From Brachycybe producta (taxonomy: Eukaryota > Arthropoda > Diplopoda > Playtdesmida > Andrognathidae): 64,000 nt of DNA. The stretch spans positions 1,230,356 through 1,294,355 of the forward strand of contig JAUPFP010000035.1 of assembly GCA_036925085.1 (NCBI GenBank), read 5' to 3'. Made by a program: the position numbers and the translations under genes. Below, in pieces: positions 11,691-23,333 of the stretch; within the stretch, counting starts at the first letter, position 1, and each line of letters begins with the position of its first letter. Below the pieces are notes generated by a model. That model was not told the DNA's origin. It searched no databases and saw only the letters and a program-made list of their open reading frames with translations.

Positions 11691-12502
11691 TGGAACCACA
11701 TACTAACCAGGATGTGCATTTGTTCTTTGGGGTCCTCAGCCTATTTTCCCGTATCTTTTCTATTATGCTTGCAACTCATGTGCACTAAATATTGTGGAAA
11801 TGTGACAAAACGTCAACTTACCCTACTTCGTTAGACGAGAATAGTTCAATATTAATGGTGTAGAAACAGCTATATTTGTTATTTGCAAACTTTAGAATTA
11901 TTTGAAAATATGTCTGTGTATATGCATCTTCATCATCAAAAAACTAGTATGTGTATAAAAAAGTGCAAACAAATAAAATGAAAGACATGAAACGTACAGC
12001 ACTTAAAAAGTTGTTAATACACTGAATTATTGGTGTGCGAGTTTATTGGCGTGCGTGTGCGTGCATAAAATATTTTATCTTATGAACATTCCTATTTTTA
12101 AGGATATTGGCTTTTTATCATTATACTTGTAATTCTTTTTTAATTCTCAGTCTTCAATGGCTATTACAGTTATATTTTAATGTCTTTGTCTAGAGAGTCG
12201 AGACATATGCCAGCGAGTGGCGACTTTGTTTCGTTACCGTAAACCTATTGATAGCCAAAATGTTCCTACTCGTTGCATCTTTGTGGACTTACCTTTAGAC
12301 ATGAATTGTCCAGTATTACATGTATAGAAAATGTCAGACATATGTCACATATTACAGTTTGTTAATTGTCTACTTTAGAATCATGTGAAAGGGTATTTGT
12401 GTGTATTTTGCCTACAAATAAAAAAAACTAATGACCAGACAAAAAAATAATGAAAATGTAGATCTTACATTAAACAATGAATAATTCTGCCTGCATTTTC
12501 TG

Positions 12503-12510
12503 TATAAATA
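12503..12510 (+). promoter_or_regulatory. TATA box of gene 1, in a duplicated promoter block
   Basis: TATAAATA, 84 bases before the chosen ATG (12594). The surrounding block (about 12195-12609) recurs at about 17690-18120 and 50925-51320 in front of genes 2 and 3, with the same TATA-to-donor spacing. Conservation from well upstream of the TATA to the splice donor supports a promoter plus first exon. Confidence 0.65.
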
Positions 12511-12593
12511 TCACAATGACTTTCAATACATTTACAACTAACAAAATCTTCATTCATCAACCAACTGCCAACTCTGTTCATAACAATTCAGAA

Positions 12594-14877
12594 ATGCATA
12601 CCAGTAATGGTAAGATAAATCGAAACCTACCAATGCAGTGAAATAACTATTTACGAACACCTGCTTAAGACAGGTGAAATTCACTTCAATATGGGTTTAC
12701 TCGATGGCCTTTGAGCGGATACTTTTGAATAACTTACAGAAATTTTATTCTCAAACGTGTATTTGTATTTGAGAGATTTCACTGTATTCTCATATTTTAC
12801 CCACTTCGGAATTTAGTCTCAATATTATTTAACGAATGTCTAAAGCCCGTTATACACCTACAATTAGTTCTTAAATAAATGTATAAAGAAATTTATAAAT
12901 GTGACATTGCATGTGTATGACGATGTGATTGTTAAAATATTTGTTCAAAGTTGCATTAATTTAGAACATGTTCTATTTTTCTTAAATGATCACATCTACT
13001 AGAGCGCTTTCTCAGGATCAGCATCATTTGTATGTAATTTACAAAGCTATGTACGATACGCTCTGCAACATGTTCAGCAAACCTCTCCCCAATTTGCTTG
13101 TCTAGAAGGTCACAAGGTTACATATACGAAAAACTGTCACACTACGAACTGTTCTGCACACATTTTTTAGGTAAAAATGTTTGAAAACTGTTACAAGTGT
13201 ACAGTATAACCGCCGATTGATACTTATAAATTAATTTATACATTTTATTTACCAAATCATTCACGAACATATTCATCATTTAATTGACACAAAAATGCAA
13301 GTAAAAATTGTAGGTGTATAACGGGCTTAAGAGACTAGTTTCACACGACTTGTTTTTATATTTTCTGATTTTAACACTGAACTTTGTATAGTGGATTTTG
13401 AATGTTGTCCCTATGTCAAGGACCTTCATAGCTTCTTGTAGAATAATATATTGAGACGTTTGGGCCCGCCACTTATTTTCGCTTTTTAGCGATCGTTCGT
13501 TTTTTTGGATTTTATAGCGTCACCCTGTATTTTGTTCAGCTTCTGGGCCACTCGGTACTTTTGGTACCACGGGACCCAGATTCTATATTTGATATTTTTG
13601 ACCTTGACCTTTTCGTTCCCCCTCATTTTTACTTCCACATGAGTGGATTTATTGATTTTTAATTCGATTTTGGCCAAAATCACGATTCATCCCCTGTTAT
13701 CACACTTAGGTGATAACAGGGGATGAATCGTGATTTTGGCCAAATAGATCAATCCGTTGATTGGTCTGTTTGGGCCAAAAGTTTAATTTAACCAATTGGA
13801 AATTTGTGCCCTGAGAATCCGACTTCTGGATTCTCAGGGTATATAAAGGGTTACATTTTAATGTTCGAGTGTAAAAAGACCGAATCTATGCCCAATTTAT
13901 GGCAAGATTCATAGCATTATTTTTCGAAAGTTCTTATTTTTATGTGTTGTGTTTTTAATACCAGTTCGATTATTTTATGTTTTATACGGAATAAAACTTC
14001 TATTTGATTTTAACTTAAACAGTGGTGTTTAATAATTGGTAATTCAAATTCTGCGGTGGTGCATTTCATCATTACATTGCAGCTCTTCACCCATTTGGAT
14101 ACATCACGATTCCAATCAGGTGCAAACCTGCAACACAAGATTGTAAGTATATTTAACACTATTTTCGGGGCCGATTTACGAACGCAGGTCTGAGAGATAC
14201 AGAGACTAAAGATCCTAAAGACTGTGAAAGTCTTTAGCCAGAAACTAGTGAGGACGCTAAATAGACGTTATATTGGTCTAGTCATCCCGGGCCAGTAGAA
14301 TTAGTGACTTAGCCACTCACTAGCAATACGAGTGTAAACTCGCTCGTATTAACTTAAAAGAGCAGATTCTACTAGTGGAAAAAGGTCCGTCACAATATTA
14401 AGTTCAATTTTAAATAATTCGTTTGACTAATTTAAAAGGAATAGATAACATGTAAAATAAAAAGCCTTCCAATTAATGTTTTTCACATTTATTACAAACT
14501 TTTCAGATAGTTGCAAGATTGTTGCTGGTTCCATCAAAACACACTTGAAGCATTTCATCTTGTGTGCTTTCATCTTTGCAATTGTAAATGCAACGCCCGG
14601 ACATGAAGCGCATTTCTTGGAGAGACGTTTTTTAACAGACACTGTTGAAGATGGTTGGAAACATGTGAAACAAGGTGCTGAAGATGGTTGGAAACATGTG
14701 AAACAAGGTGCTGAAGATGGTTGGGAAGGAGGGAAAGAAGTTGTTCATAAAGGTTGGAATGGAGTTAAAGAAGGCGCTGAAGCTGGTTATGACGAATTAA
14801 AGAAAATGGCGGGGGGAGTAACTGATAAAAAATACAGAATACGCTTTAGAAAATGGCCAGAAAATGAGAAAAACTAA
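12594..14877 (+). CDS. Secreted Gly-Trp-repeat prepropeptide, gene 1 (two exons)
   Basis: Exons 12594..12609 and 14507..14877 (128 residues). The donor is G|GTAAG and the acceptor ACTTTTCAG|AT; the join forms one codon in phase, as in genes 2 and 3. I chose this ATG because an upstream in-frame ATG (12516) is only about 13 bases after the TATA and so lies before the expected transcription start. Residues 1-30 form a signal peptide with hydrophobic core FILCAFIFAIVNA. A short acidic propiece ends in LERR, a dibasic cleavage site. Five 11-residue units follow, four starting Gly-Trp and the last Gly-Tyr; two adjacent units (GWKHVKQGAED) are identical. The periodicity suggests an extended amphipathic helix, like apolipoprotein or LEA 11-mers. 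No cysteines in the mature part. Function unknown. Confidence 0.75.
12842..13331. mobile_element. MITE of about 490 bp in the gene 1 intron
   Basis: Inverted termini GCCCGTTATACACCTACAATT at about 12845-12865 and 13307-13327 face each other around an AT-rich, non-coding interior. The flanks are TAA-rich, but I cannot define a clean target duplication. Confidence 0.65.
13669..13744. repeat. Perfect 35-bp inverted repeat (hairpin) with 6-base loop
   Basis: Arms 13669-13703 and 13710-13744 are exact reverse complements around the loop acttag. Each arm contains cacgattcatcccctgttat or its complement. It lies in the gene 1 intron. The sequence is unrelated to the other palindromes in the window. 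Confidence 0.9.
13745..14506. other. Remainder of the gene 1 intron; possible old repeat
   Basis: No gene supported. A 12-bp stem (ccctgagaatcc / ggattctcaggg) at about 13811-13841 precedes TATAAAGGG (about 13851), and an AATAAA lies near 13990. This resembles an LTR or other transposon promoter/terminator layout, but no second copy or coding region is visible. Confidence 0.3.
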
Positions 14878-15243
14878 GCAATGATGCTGACGACATTTTG
14901 GAAGGCATAGAAGATAAAAGCACATCAAATATATGCCATTCGTGGATAAGAAACGGAACCCATAAGACGCGAATATGGCTGTGAATTCAACAACAAAATA
15001 GAATGCTCAGAATATAATTTTGATTTCCAAAATGTTACATCGACTACAGAAATTCGTTAATAACCACTGTTTTATGTACTGTATTAATGCTATATTTTGT
15101 TTGATGCTGTATTTTGCAACACAAATTGTTTAAAAAAAGAATATTAAAAATATAATGACATTCATTTTGTTGTCTATTGTAACATTTGTCTATTTTAGTA
15201 TTTAATTAACAATTGTATCACGGATCGATTTAGAGCCTTTTAC

Positions 15244-15442
15244 ACACAAACCACATTTGTGTGGTTTGAGATCAACTTCAAAATGAAGTCGGCTTGTCGC
15301 CCGCATAAGTTGGAAGGTTAACCTTCCAACTTATGCGGGCGACAAGCCGACTTCATTTTGAACTAAATCATTATCCATTCATATATTATTCGCTTTGGCA
15401 ATTGCCGAAGTGAATAATATATGAATGGATAATGATTTAGTT
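15244..15442. repeat. Cluster of three adjacent palindromes downstream of gene 1
   Basis: A small stem (about 15244-15268, around cacaaaccaca / tgtgtggtttg) is followed by an 86-bp palindrome (15277-15362: exact 43-bp arms, no loop, centre ggtt|aacc). An 82-bp palindrome follows (15361-15442: 41-bp arms, two mismatched pairs, centre caatt). The two large palindromes abut with a 2-base overlap and share no sequence. Confidence 0.9.
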
Positions 15443-16786
15443 CCTAATATCGTTCATGACAACTTTTTCGCAGTTCGCTCAACTACACTACAATTACTTT
15501 AAAAATACGGCTGTGACAAGCTGGCTCAATTTTACAGTGGTTCGTGTGAAAGGGTATCTACTTACTTAATCACCGTCGTATAAAAATCGAATAGGTATAA
15601 GATCAAAGACACGTGGTTGGTGAGTGGTTCTGTGAAAAGAAGAACTACCGTGGCCAGTGATGGGATCGACCACCTACTTCCCCGTGACAAAAGTTCGAAC
15701 ATTGTTGACATGTTACTCGGCTGAAAAGGTCCGGCGTCTTTCCATAACAATAGACAGTCAGCAACAGCCCAACCCCCAGTTGTTATTTTAGACTTCATTT
15801 AGCTCAAACTTCATCACTGAAAAGTGGTTTGTGCACAAAGACTCCTAAATGAATTATTCAAGTCATATGCTTTTAATTAGAATTATAAGAAATCAGATTT
15901 ATTTCATTTTAAATTAAAATAATTAATGTAGAAAAATTGAAAAGTTGTGAGTCTAAGATGCGTATTGTGATCTAAAATTTCAAAGTGAATCAGTTATAAC
16001 ATGTCTCACTTTTGTTTGTGTTGACCATTCAAATTAGTATGTTTAAATAAAATCCTTAATTAAAATTTTTAAACAAATATTCTATATCTTCATTTAGACT
16101 AAAATTAAACAAAAAACATATAGAGACATGTATCAACTATTGGCGACTTTGTTCCCATGTAACACAACAACGTGTATTCAATGAGCTATTCAATGTCTAT
16201 TAGCTATTGTTCTTCAATGACTTATCTTGTCTTCATTTTTCCAATGCTCCTACTAATTATTAGCTATGCCTGCGCATTATTTGTGTTATTTTATCCATTG
16301 TCTACCTCTGTCACTGTCATTATCAGGAAATGCAATTGCCTTCGTCATCAAACGTTTCTTACTAAAAGTTGGCAGCAGCCGTCAAAAAAGTAGTCTTCCT
16401 CAAAAAAAACCAAAGGGTGCCCTAGTGTCGGACTGAAGGATTGGTGTTAGTAAATCAAACTTTCGTGATGTCACGAGCAACACCATCGGGCACGGCAGGC
16501 AGAGGCCCGGCATAGTCATAAAATGCTAATAGTGCGGGATACAACAATGAGGCTGGCAGAGAGCCAGTATCGTCACATCCTCCAGAGTTGATAAATAAAC
16601 ATATCTTTTAAATTTAAAAAAAATCATTTGTACGCTTCTTTTTATGAAGATCGCAAAATTTCTGATAGGAACAACGTTAACAACAACTTTATCAATATGT
16701 TAATGAAAAAATAACAAATGATGAAAGCAAATTTTATTTACACAAATTGATAGCAAATTGCAGTGTTGGGAAGTATTTTAAGTATT
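15443..16786. other. Non-coding region, unassigned
   Basis: No supported gene. The open frame at 15562-15798 (minus) has no recognisable domain. A short match to the promoter block (attggcgactttgtt, about 16139-16153) suggests a decayed partial copy of the peptide-gene upstream region. 16400-16600 is more GC-rich and unassigned. Confidence 0.35.
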
Positions 16787-17454
16787 TACCCTGTAAATTG
16801 TGATCCCGCCAAAACCATAGCCCGGGGGATAAACAACTCTTGCTCATCCCTCTCCCTGCTTCTGACTCATACCCAAGCGGCGGATTGATACACATAGGAC
16901 CATGGTCACTTGGACCTGGTTACACCTCGCAGGTGTACACAGGTCCAAGGTATAAAAGGGCCGTGTTCCTCTTTGTAGTTAGTTCTTGTCCTTTGCCTGT
17001 ATTACGTGATCTTTATCCGAATCATGGGCCAGAGGACGCACCGTTAGTATTAATATATTCATCCTTGTATTCTGTGTTTCTTACAAGTGATGAATAAAGA
17101 GTTATAATAAGAAACAGCGTTGTCTTTCTGTAATGTAACCAACTTCTCTTCAGAGGCCGGAGACTCCATAGGGCAGGAGTTATACGATTCCTAGCAGCTA
17201 CAACATCTTCTCTTGTCGGCGTACCGAAAGGAGAAGATGTACATCAGCATCAACCGGAAGAGAGAGATGGCCGCCACTCTGCTGCATAGATCTCTCCCCC
17301 ATGCAGAGGAGTGACCACAATCTGTCTCCATCCAACTCTCTCTGCAGCTCGAATCTTCTCCGTGCGGGCACCGTACGGTTCAGAGAAGAATCGAGATACA
17401 GAAGATGTCATCTCAAGGTTGGTAAAATAAAATGGTTGATGTCAAAACCTCACA
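16787..17454 (+). mobile_element. Old solo LTR of the gypsy B family
   Basis: Aligns over nearly its whole length with the gypsy B LTRs (51985-52672 and 61384-62071). It shares the gatcccgccaaaaccatag block, a TATAAAAGG promoter (about 16951), a poly(A) region with AATAAAG (about 17092) and the 3' end GTCAAAACCTCACA. It is clearly diverged by substitutions and small indels, and its 5' terminus is altered. No internal sequence is attached. Confidence 0.8.
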
Positions 17455-17504
17455 ATACTTCATTTGCATTTAGTATTTGTATTTGAAATACATCCATTAA
17501 ATGA

Positions 17505-18104
17505 TGTAAATACTGCATTTTTTTTTCCACAAAGAGACGCGTTTACATTGACGACTCAAGTGTCTCAGTTTTTGTTCATAAAACATATTTTGGGTCTGGC
17601 AAATATACTGTAAGTGCAAGAGTTAATTTCTAATTTTTAACTAAAGTGGCCCATTTGAACTTTTGCGGGCTATGTTTATGCCCCCAAAAATTAAGGTTTG
17701 TCACCGATATGCGTCAACGCTGTCAACTAGTGGTGACTTTCTTTCGGAAACCTGTTGCAGGTCGGTATGTTTCTACTTGATGCATCTATGTAAACCTGCA
17801 TTTCTAAAAAAATCGTTCAATATTTGTTTATTACACGTCTAGAAAATACTAGACAGACTTGCAAACTTTAGAATTACATTTTTAAAGTATGTCTGTGTGT
17901 ACTCTTTATAATGAAAAGCGCGAGTGTTGCACAAATAAAGACATAACTAATGACCAGACAAAAAGTAACAAAAAACGTAGTGAAACAATAAAAAATTACG
18001 CCTGCATTTTCTGTATAAATATCATGATGACTTTCAGTACATTCACAACTAACAAAATCTTCATTCATCAACCAACTGCCAACTCTGTTCATAACAATTC
18101 AGAA
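17505..18104 (+). promoter_or_regulatory. Duplicated promoter block of gene 2 (TATA at 18014-18021)
   Basis: About 600 bp nearly identical to 50710-51304 upstream of gene 3 and more distantly related to 12195-12593 upstream of gene 1. It contains TATAAATA at 18014-18021. The likely start is around 18040-18050, in the conserved ttcacaactaac stretch. An antisense 72-residue open frame here is a by-product of the duplication. Confidence 0.6.
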
Positions 18105-19304
18105 ATGCATAGCAGTGATGGTAAGATATATTGAAACCTACCAATGCAGTGAAATAACTATTTACGAACACTACGAACACGTTCTACTATAATTCCGTAT
18201 TTCACCAACTTTTGTGGGACGATTTACTAGTTTAGTTTCAACATTTATTTATTAAATGCTTAAATGTTATAAAGTGTATAGTCATATGACAATTGAAATT
18301 GACCATTCTATGTAAAATTTAAAAAATTTGATTGCTCTAATTTAAAATTTATGAACTTAACTATTTGAACAGTTTATTCAGTAGACTAAAAGTTAAACTG
18401 CATATTTTCTTTTTGGGGCTTAAAAGCTTATGTTTTTAAGCCACGAAGTCATTACTGCATACTTGCATCGAAATGTAGCCTCTAGCCTGCTTAACAATTG
18501 ATACATAAAAGCTTTGTCATAACCAGCTAATATGATTTTAAACTTTTCTTGGAATCTAACTGGGTAGTTTGATATTTCAAACTATGATCTGCTTAAATAT
18601 CAAACCAAATGGAAGCTTAGAAAGCAAGTAGGAGCAGTTTCCTTTTTTTAAAATCGCACTAAAACGAAAAATAAATAAGGGATTTTTTTTATTTAGTTTT
18701 TTTTTTAAGAGATTCATACATTTGTCTAACAAAGAATCATATGAAATAATATCATATGTATAACAGCATATTGGGGTTATTTTTGTTTTGAAATTTTTTT
18801 GGATTTTTGAAAATGCATTTTGTATGTTGCATTTTAACCGTTGTCCATATGCCATGGGTTTTGCAGGATAATTTATCAAATTCTACTTCTTATATATTAA
18901 GTAACTTCAAAGTGATAGATAACATGTAGTAAAACAAAAAAGCTTCCTATTAATATTTTTTCATGTTTATTACAAAATTTTCAGATAGTTGCAAGAAAGT
19001 TGCTGGTTCTATCAAAACACAGTTAAAGCTTTTTATCTTGTGCACTTTCATCTTTGCTTTTGTGAATGGAATGCCTGAAAATGATGTACACGATTTGAAG
19101 AAACGTTCTGAAAAAGATACTGTGAAAGAAGGTTGGAACTGGGAAAATGGGAAACAAGCTCTTCAAGATAGTTGGAAAAAAGGAACAAAATGGGCTAAAG
19201 ATGGTTGGGAAGGAGCAAAAAAAGTTTATGACAAAATCAACAAAGAATTACAGAATATACCAATAAAACCACAAGCTGAAAATCCGGATGGCTGGAGGAG
19301 ATGA
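18105..19304 (+). CDS. Secreted Gly-Trp-repeat prepropeptide, gene 2 (two exons)
   Basis: Exons 18105..18120 and 18985..19304 (111 residues), donor ATG|GTAAG and acceptor TTTTCAG|AT, same phase as genes 1 and 3. An uninterrupted frame also runs from an ATG in the intron (18963), but the acceptor and the shared first exon make the spliced start likelier. The signal peptide core is LFILCTFIFAFVNG. The propiece ends LKKR, a dibasic site. The mature part has fewer and less regular repeats than its relatives (units starting GWNWENG, SWKKGTKWAKD, GWEGAKKVYDK) and ends in WRR. The compact intron (864 bases) makes this the most intact family member. Secreted; function unknown. Confidence 0.75.
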
Positions 19305-19448
19305 GAGTCTAAAAAAGAATGCTGACAACTTACTATTACAAATTTATGCTAAATTTTGTTTCAGCCTGTATTTTGTCAAATTGTTCAAAAAATTGAATAT
19401 GACAACTATGATCGTAGTTCGTTTTGTTTTGTTATAACTTATATTTAA

Positions 19449-20348
19449 GAGCCTAGATCCACGTCCATCTTGTTGTTTTGAGCAGACGACAACGAGACAA
19501 ATGAGTGTTCTTATGTAGTGTTACTAAAACTGAAAGAAATCGCCTCACAATCGCTCAATTCAAATACAGTAAAGCGCAAAATGCAATAAAAGTATTGTTC
19601 TTCACGTGCTCGATTTATATAATTTTTGAAAAGGTCCTTCTATTTTTAAACAAGGTTCAAGGTCGTTCGTTTTTTCAACCCCATGTTAAATCCCATAGGA
19701 TCAAAAACCGTCCCACAAACATTTGAAAAACTCTTGTTAAAACTGATTTAGAACAATAACAAAATAATTCGCACACATATTCATGTATTGGCTTCACGAT
19801 GTTTCCTTTTTATAAATTTTGAAAAGGTCCTTCTATTTTTTAACAACGTTTAAAATCGTACGTTTTTAAACTCCATGTTAAGTCCCAATGGGACTAAAAC
19901 ACCGTCCAACAAAAGTTAAGAGAACTCTGATTAAAAATGATTTAGAGCAATCAGAAAAATTAGCACGTAGTTACATGTGTTTATTGCCTTCAGGATTATT
20001 CCTTTTTCTAAATTTTAAAAGGGCTTTCTATTTTTAAATAACATTTAAAATCTTACGTTTTTTTAACTTCATGTTAAGTCCCATAGGAGCAAAAACCCGT
20101 CACCCAAACATTTGAAGAACTCCCGTTAAAAACGACTTAGAACAATAACAAAATAATTATTACGTGCATTAATCTACTGGCTTCACAATGTTTTCTTTTT
20201 ATAAGGTTAGCACGCGAAATTATTTTTCTATTAATTAATATGTGACTTCGAACCGGGAGAAAAAACGTTAAAAAACCGTTTTTCAATCAACAACGATCGC
20301 AGCGCCTACATTCGGAGAAATTTTGAACTAAACGATGTATCTAGCCTC
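19449..20348 (-). mobile_element. TTAA-flanked MITE, family 2, copy 2
   Basis: A reverse-oriented 900-bp copy of the element at 3509-4408, flanked by TTAA (19445-19448 and 20349-20352). The matching length and high similarity point to recent mobility. It lies just downstream of gene 2. Confidence 0.85.
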
Positions 20349-20352
20349 TTAA

Positions 20353-21007
20353 ATTTGTTTAGTCTCTAAGTCCCATAACAGGGGCTCTGCACTGTTACAT
20401 TACGAAGTTAATAATGTTTCCCTTTTTGCATTTACAATTCAAAAGCTAACAAAAAAAATTAATAAGCAACAGCTAGTGGCGACTTTGTTTAGGAAATCTG
20501 TTGAATGTCAGAATGTTTCTACTTTTTCCCAAACTATTGTAATACCACACTTATCTTGGTATCCCAGGTCGTTATCCCTCGAGTGTTCAGTGGAGTCCAC
20601 TGGCCTCATCCTCTTCCCTCCTCCTTGACCTCTTTAAATGTCGGTGACCACTCCTTTCTTTCCCAAGTGGCAATGGGCGAATGGACACCAAGGATAAGTG
20701 TCTGGCCATTCGTCAACAACTACAGCACATTATGGGACAGCGGACATCGCAACTTATTATCGTTTTTATCCTAATCGTCCTTTGTATGATTGCTAGGGTT
20801 GTATGAATATAGTATTTGCAATCATTTTGCTGTCTCGTTATTTTAATATCGTATCGTCAAGAAGCTTTAGGTGTTTTAAAGGGACACGGCCCTGCCAACT
20901 CGACCAGAGGCCAATTCAGGCGACCAGGGTTTCAACCTAGCCTTTCGTAAGCTATTGCAGAGTCCGCCTGAGCCAAATAATAACTTCCTGTTCCACTATT
21001 GAACGTC
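20353..21007. other. Downstream repeat unit of gene 2, up to the Polinton end
   Basis: No gene supported. 20395-20455 resembles 50565-50610, and 20470-20530 resembles part of the promoter block (gcgactttgtttaggaaa), so a partial duplicate lies here. 20755-20860 (ctttgtatgattgctagggt and flanks) matches 63905-64000 downstream of gene 3. This supports a segmental duplication containing the peptide gene and its 3' flank. Confidence 0.5.
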
Positions 21008-21215
21008 AGTAGTATAGGAAAAGTCATTTCTGCATCACTTTTCTCCATAGACTACCATTAGAGGTACATTTTGAGCACCACATTCCAATCTCCCATAGAC
21101 TCTCATTGAGTCATTTCTGCATCACTCGTTTTAAGGCCAACCAGTTTATAAGCTATAGAGACATAGCTATGTTATAATGCTTCATCATAAGAAAAAAAAC
21201 TTTGACCCAGTTTTT
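21008..21215 (+). repeat. Polinton left terminal inverted repeat
   Basis: Reverse complement of 43856-44064 with about two substitutions and at most one indel. Begins AGTAGTATAGGAAAAG; the AG terminus is usual for Polintons. In protein-primed replication such ends serve as origins, so conservation of the extreme end is expected. Confidence 0.9.
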
Positions 21216-22240
21216 ATGGAGAGAAAAAAGGATAGTCAACAGCATGTTTTTTTCTACCTCTTTGTTTTCATAATTTATTGCCTGCTTAAATTCTATAAAG
21301 AGAAATAACAAAGCAAGGTTACTTGACCACTTATTTTGTTATGATCATAACAACTTGTTTATTTACTTTCTGTACTATAGTTTTTATGTATTGAAGGTAA
21401 GTTGTTCAATTATTTGAGCTGAAATATAGTATTGTATTCTTGTCTACACCACTTTTTCCTCATTTTTCAAGCCTCACAGAGTATCATTGAATAATTTTAT
21501 ACACCACTTCAATCATAGTAATCAAGATCAACCAGTTTTCATGTAGTGCTTCACAAAATAGTTAATTATACATTCTGTTGTTGAAAAAAAAGGAGTGTCA
21601 AAAATACTTTTTGTACCTCCTGTTTTTAACCAATTTATTTCCTGTTTTTTAAATAAATTCTATAAAGAGAAATAAAGCAATGTTACTTGTACACTGATTT
21701 GTATTATACATTTACCATTCATGACTACAAAACTTAGTTTATTTGTTTACACATCTATTTTTGAACCGTAGTTTTTAAGTATTAAAGGTAAGTCATTCAG
21801 TTCTATGAGCTGAAATATAATACTATTGTAATTTTGTCTTCACCATTTTTTTTCTATTGACTTTTTCCTCATTTTTCAAACCTCATAGAATATCATTGAA
21901 TAATTTTATACACCACTTCAATCATAGTAATCAAGGACACCCAGTTTTCATGCAGTGCTTTACAAAATAGTTAATTATACATTCTGTTGCTGTTGGGAGA
22001 AAAAAGGATGGTCAACAACACATTTTTGTACCTCTTGTTGTTTTTAACTAAGAACTTATTTCCTGCTTAAATAAATTCTATAAAGAGAAAAAACAAACAA
22101 ATCGAGGTTACTTGTCCACCCATTTGTATTATACATTTACAATACATGAAATGACTATAAAACTTGATTATTTGTTTACACACTTTCTGTACCTATACTT
22201 TATATATTGAAAGTAAGCCATTTATTCAATGCTATTAAGA
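21216..22240 (+). repeat. Subterminal tandem repeats of the Polinton left arm
   Basis: A unit of about 370-420 bp occurs roughly 2.6 times. Markers: ttctataaag at 21291 and 21658 with a variant at about 22076, and the block catttttcaa...cctca...tatcattgaataatttta at about 21455 and 21870. No coding capacity. The right arm shows no counterpart, but it holds a solo LTR and may have been shortened. Confidence 0.75.
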
Positions 22241-22850
22241 TTTTGCCCTAGCTGGTTAAAAATAAATGTTTTCAATATTATTTTTAGTTTATTTCACAAA
22301 CTTCTTTATAATAAGAACCATTTCTGTTTTTAAAAATGTCTTTTTTTAAATAGCTTGTAAAGCTTTTTTTAAATTACCTTGTAAATATTATTTGTTTTTA
22401 AAATGGCTAACTAAAACAATTGATAAGATTGCTATTGTTATTATTTTTTTGTTTCATTTTTATTTTCTATATATGACGTCTTTCATGGCCTTGACCTACT
22501 TTTTATATTCTACATTGACATCTTTCATGGCCTTGAATTACTGCCTATTATTGGTGTTTTATTTTAATAGCTAAGCCTTCATTGGTCAATATTTTTCATC
22601 AAGGTAGCTAGTTGAGTATAAGAAGATTAAAACTTTATCATAGAATCCACATACCATCTTTTATTCTGAAATCTTCACAGCAAAGACTGTCTAATGACAT
22701 TGGGTCATCTTGCTTTCTACAAAAATCAACACTTCACAAATTCTTTCGTTTGCTCTGGTTGCTGTTATTTTTGCCATCTCTTCTATATTCTGTGTAAGAC
22801 AGTGTTTGTCGAAAACTGATCATCTATAACATCAAAAACAACTTAACACA
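22241..22850 (+). other. Polinton left-arm leader
   Basis: AT-rich, non-coding. A 19-base motif (tctttcatggccttga and flanks) occurs twice, about 22480 and 22531. GAGTATAAG at about 22615 is a TATA-like candidate for the rightward gene starting at 22851. Confidence 0.4.
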
Positions 22851-23333
22851 ATGCAGGATAATCACGAGATCATTGGTGAGCATGGATTTTTTATACTAAA
22901 AGCCATATAGCTGATAATAGTCATTTTACAAATCCTTTCTACATTTCTACTATTTTTATTTGATGGTGAATTTGCCTTTCTGATAGTTAAAACATACACA
23001 TTTTCAAATTTCACAAAGTAGCCAATATCAATTCTTAGAAAAAATTCTGAAAACATATTGATAGACTTGACGGTAGAAACCGCAGTAACTGGCCGAAAGA
23101 CAAAAAGGAAAACCACACCAAAATCTGAAGTTGCAAAACGTCAAGCGAAGGCAATCGGCGAGGCGGGCCCATCTTCGGTTGTAGCGGAAGACACGATCAA
23201 GGAATGGTTTGGACGGCATCTTAGTAAATCGGAGGAAAAAAACACTTTACCGGACTTCAAAGTTCACGAAACTATCCCCGTTGAGGACAATTGGAAGCTA
23301 CGTATTCTCGAAAGTAATGAGAATTGGTTCATC

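Noticed and set aside
12516-12518. Upstream in-frame ATG as the start of gene 1 (same in genes 2 and 3)
   Set aside because: It lies about 13 bases after the TATA start, ahead of the expected transcription start; the next in-frame ATG gives a normal signal-peptide n-region.
13486-13683. 65-residue Lys-rich minus-strand frame in the gene 1 intron
   Set aside because: It runs into the palindrome at 13669, is low-complexity and has no support.
17874-18092. Minus-strand 72-residue frame with a membrane-like segment, also present at 51074-51292
   Set aside because: It is antisense to the promoter/first-exon block; similarity only reflects the recent duplication of that DNA.
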